From contig JAPLPC010000458.1 in assembly GCA_026400425.1 (NCBI GenBank), positions 6,700-13,186 on the forward strand: 6,487 nucleotides of DNA. Direction: 5' to 3'. Positions 6,354 to 6,487 of this stretch are shown here, piece after piece (the first letter of the stretch is position 1; the number at the start of each line of letters is the position of its first letter). Source of the DNA: Hyphomicrobiales bacterium (GTDB taxonomy: Bacteria > Pseudomonadota > Alphaproteobacteria > Rhizobiales > Xanthobacteraceae). Position numbers and translations under genes: made by a program. A model generated the notes under the pieces. It did no database searches. It saw nothing but the letters and a program-made list of their open reading frames with translations, and was not told the DNA's origin.

Positions 6354-6487
6354 ATGCCCGAAAAGACGCCCTACGAACGCCTCAACAAGAGGCTTTTGCC
6401 CACCGACGTGTATCTGGCGATCAAGATTTCCCGGACCCCGGGATCCGGAGCACGCATCATCGAGTGGAAGGATACCGAGTGCGCCGG
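6354..6487 (+). CDS. Probable tyrosine-recombinase integrase, N-terminal fragment (runs off right edge)
   Basis: Forty-four codons plus two bases are visible from ATG 6354, which is the first start after an in-frame TAG at 6345. The segment ARIIEWKDTECAG resembles the start of the arm-DNA-binding domain of phage/island integrases, where a W-D-x-x-x-x-G-F-x-x-R-V pattern follows a short basic N-terminus; here the G of the expected GF falls on the last two bases. The catalytic R-H-R-Y domain would lie outside the window, so the family call rests on a short motif plus location: a tRNA att core lies 144 bp upstream and the gene reads away from it. If correct, it would catalyse excision and integration of the element to the right. 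Another small DNA-binding protein cannot be excluded. Confidence 0.6.
   Translation, partial: MPEKTPYERLNKRLLPTDVYLAIKISRTPGSGARIIEWKDTECA

Overview
The window is GC-rich with one AT-rich stretch near its right end (about 6107-6350). Codon use and domain style (PAS-PAS-GGDEF-EAL protein, HAMP chemoreceptor with an alphaproteobacterial-type signalling tail) suggest an alphaproteobacterium, probably Rhizobiales-like (Methylobacterium/Bradyrhizobium type). That placement is inference from sequence style alone.

Layout, left to right. (1) Positions 1-2936, minus strand: a membrane-bound cyclic-di-GMP enzyme with a periplasmic sensor region, two PAS domains, GGDEF and EAL. Its last few dozen residues lie off the left edge. 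(2) 2937-3152: divergent promoter region. (3) 3153-5237, plus strand: a transmembrane methyl-accepting chemotaxis protein with a large helical periplasmic sensor. (4) 5238-5485: non-coding space between convergent genes, with small hairpins. (5) 5486-5788, minus strand: a MNT-type minimal nucleotidyltransferase, the antitoxin half of HEPN/MNT pairs, with no recognisable HEPN partner beside it. (6) 5789-6168: about 380 bp with no gene I can support. (7) 6169-6210, minus strand: the 3' part of a tRNA-Gly(CCC) gene, from the anticodon loop to the discriminator base, with no 5' half. (8) 6211-6353: AT-rich spacer with two direct-repeat pairs, each with an 11-bp period. (9) 6354 to the right edge, plus strand: the N-terminus of what looks like a tyrosine-recombinase integrase (arm-binding domain type).

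How it fits together. The divergent c-di-GMP enzyme and chemoreceptor both read extracytoplasmic signals and probably feed motility decisions (swim or settle, and direction); a shared control region is plausible but unproven. The right end looks like the boundary of an integrated genomic island or ICE: a tRNA 3' remnant (att core) next to an integrase that reads away from it. From the orientation of the remnant, the element should extend rightwards out of the window, and the intact tRNA-Gly(CCC) should sit at its far end. The MNT gene and the gene-poor stretch lie on the flanking side, probably a decayed accessory zone.

I found no CRISPR array, transposase, rRNA or complete tRNA. The best candidate for something worth following is the element that starts at the right edge.
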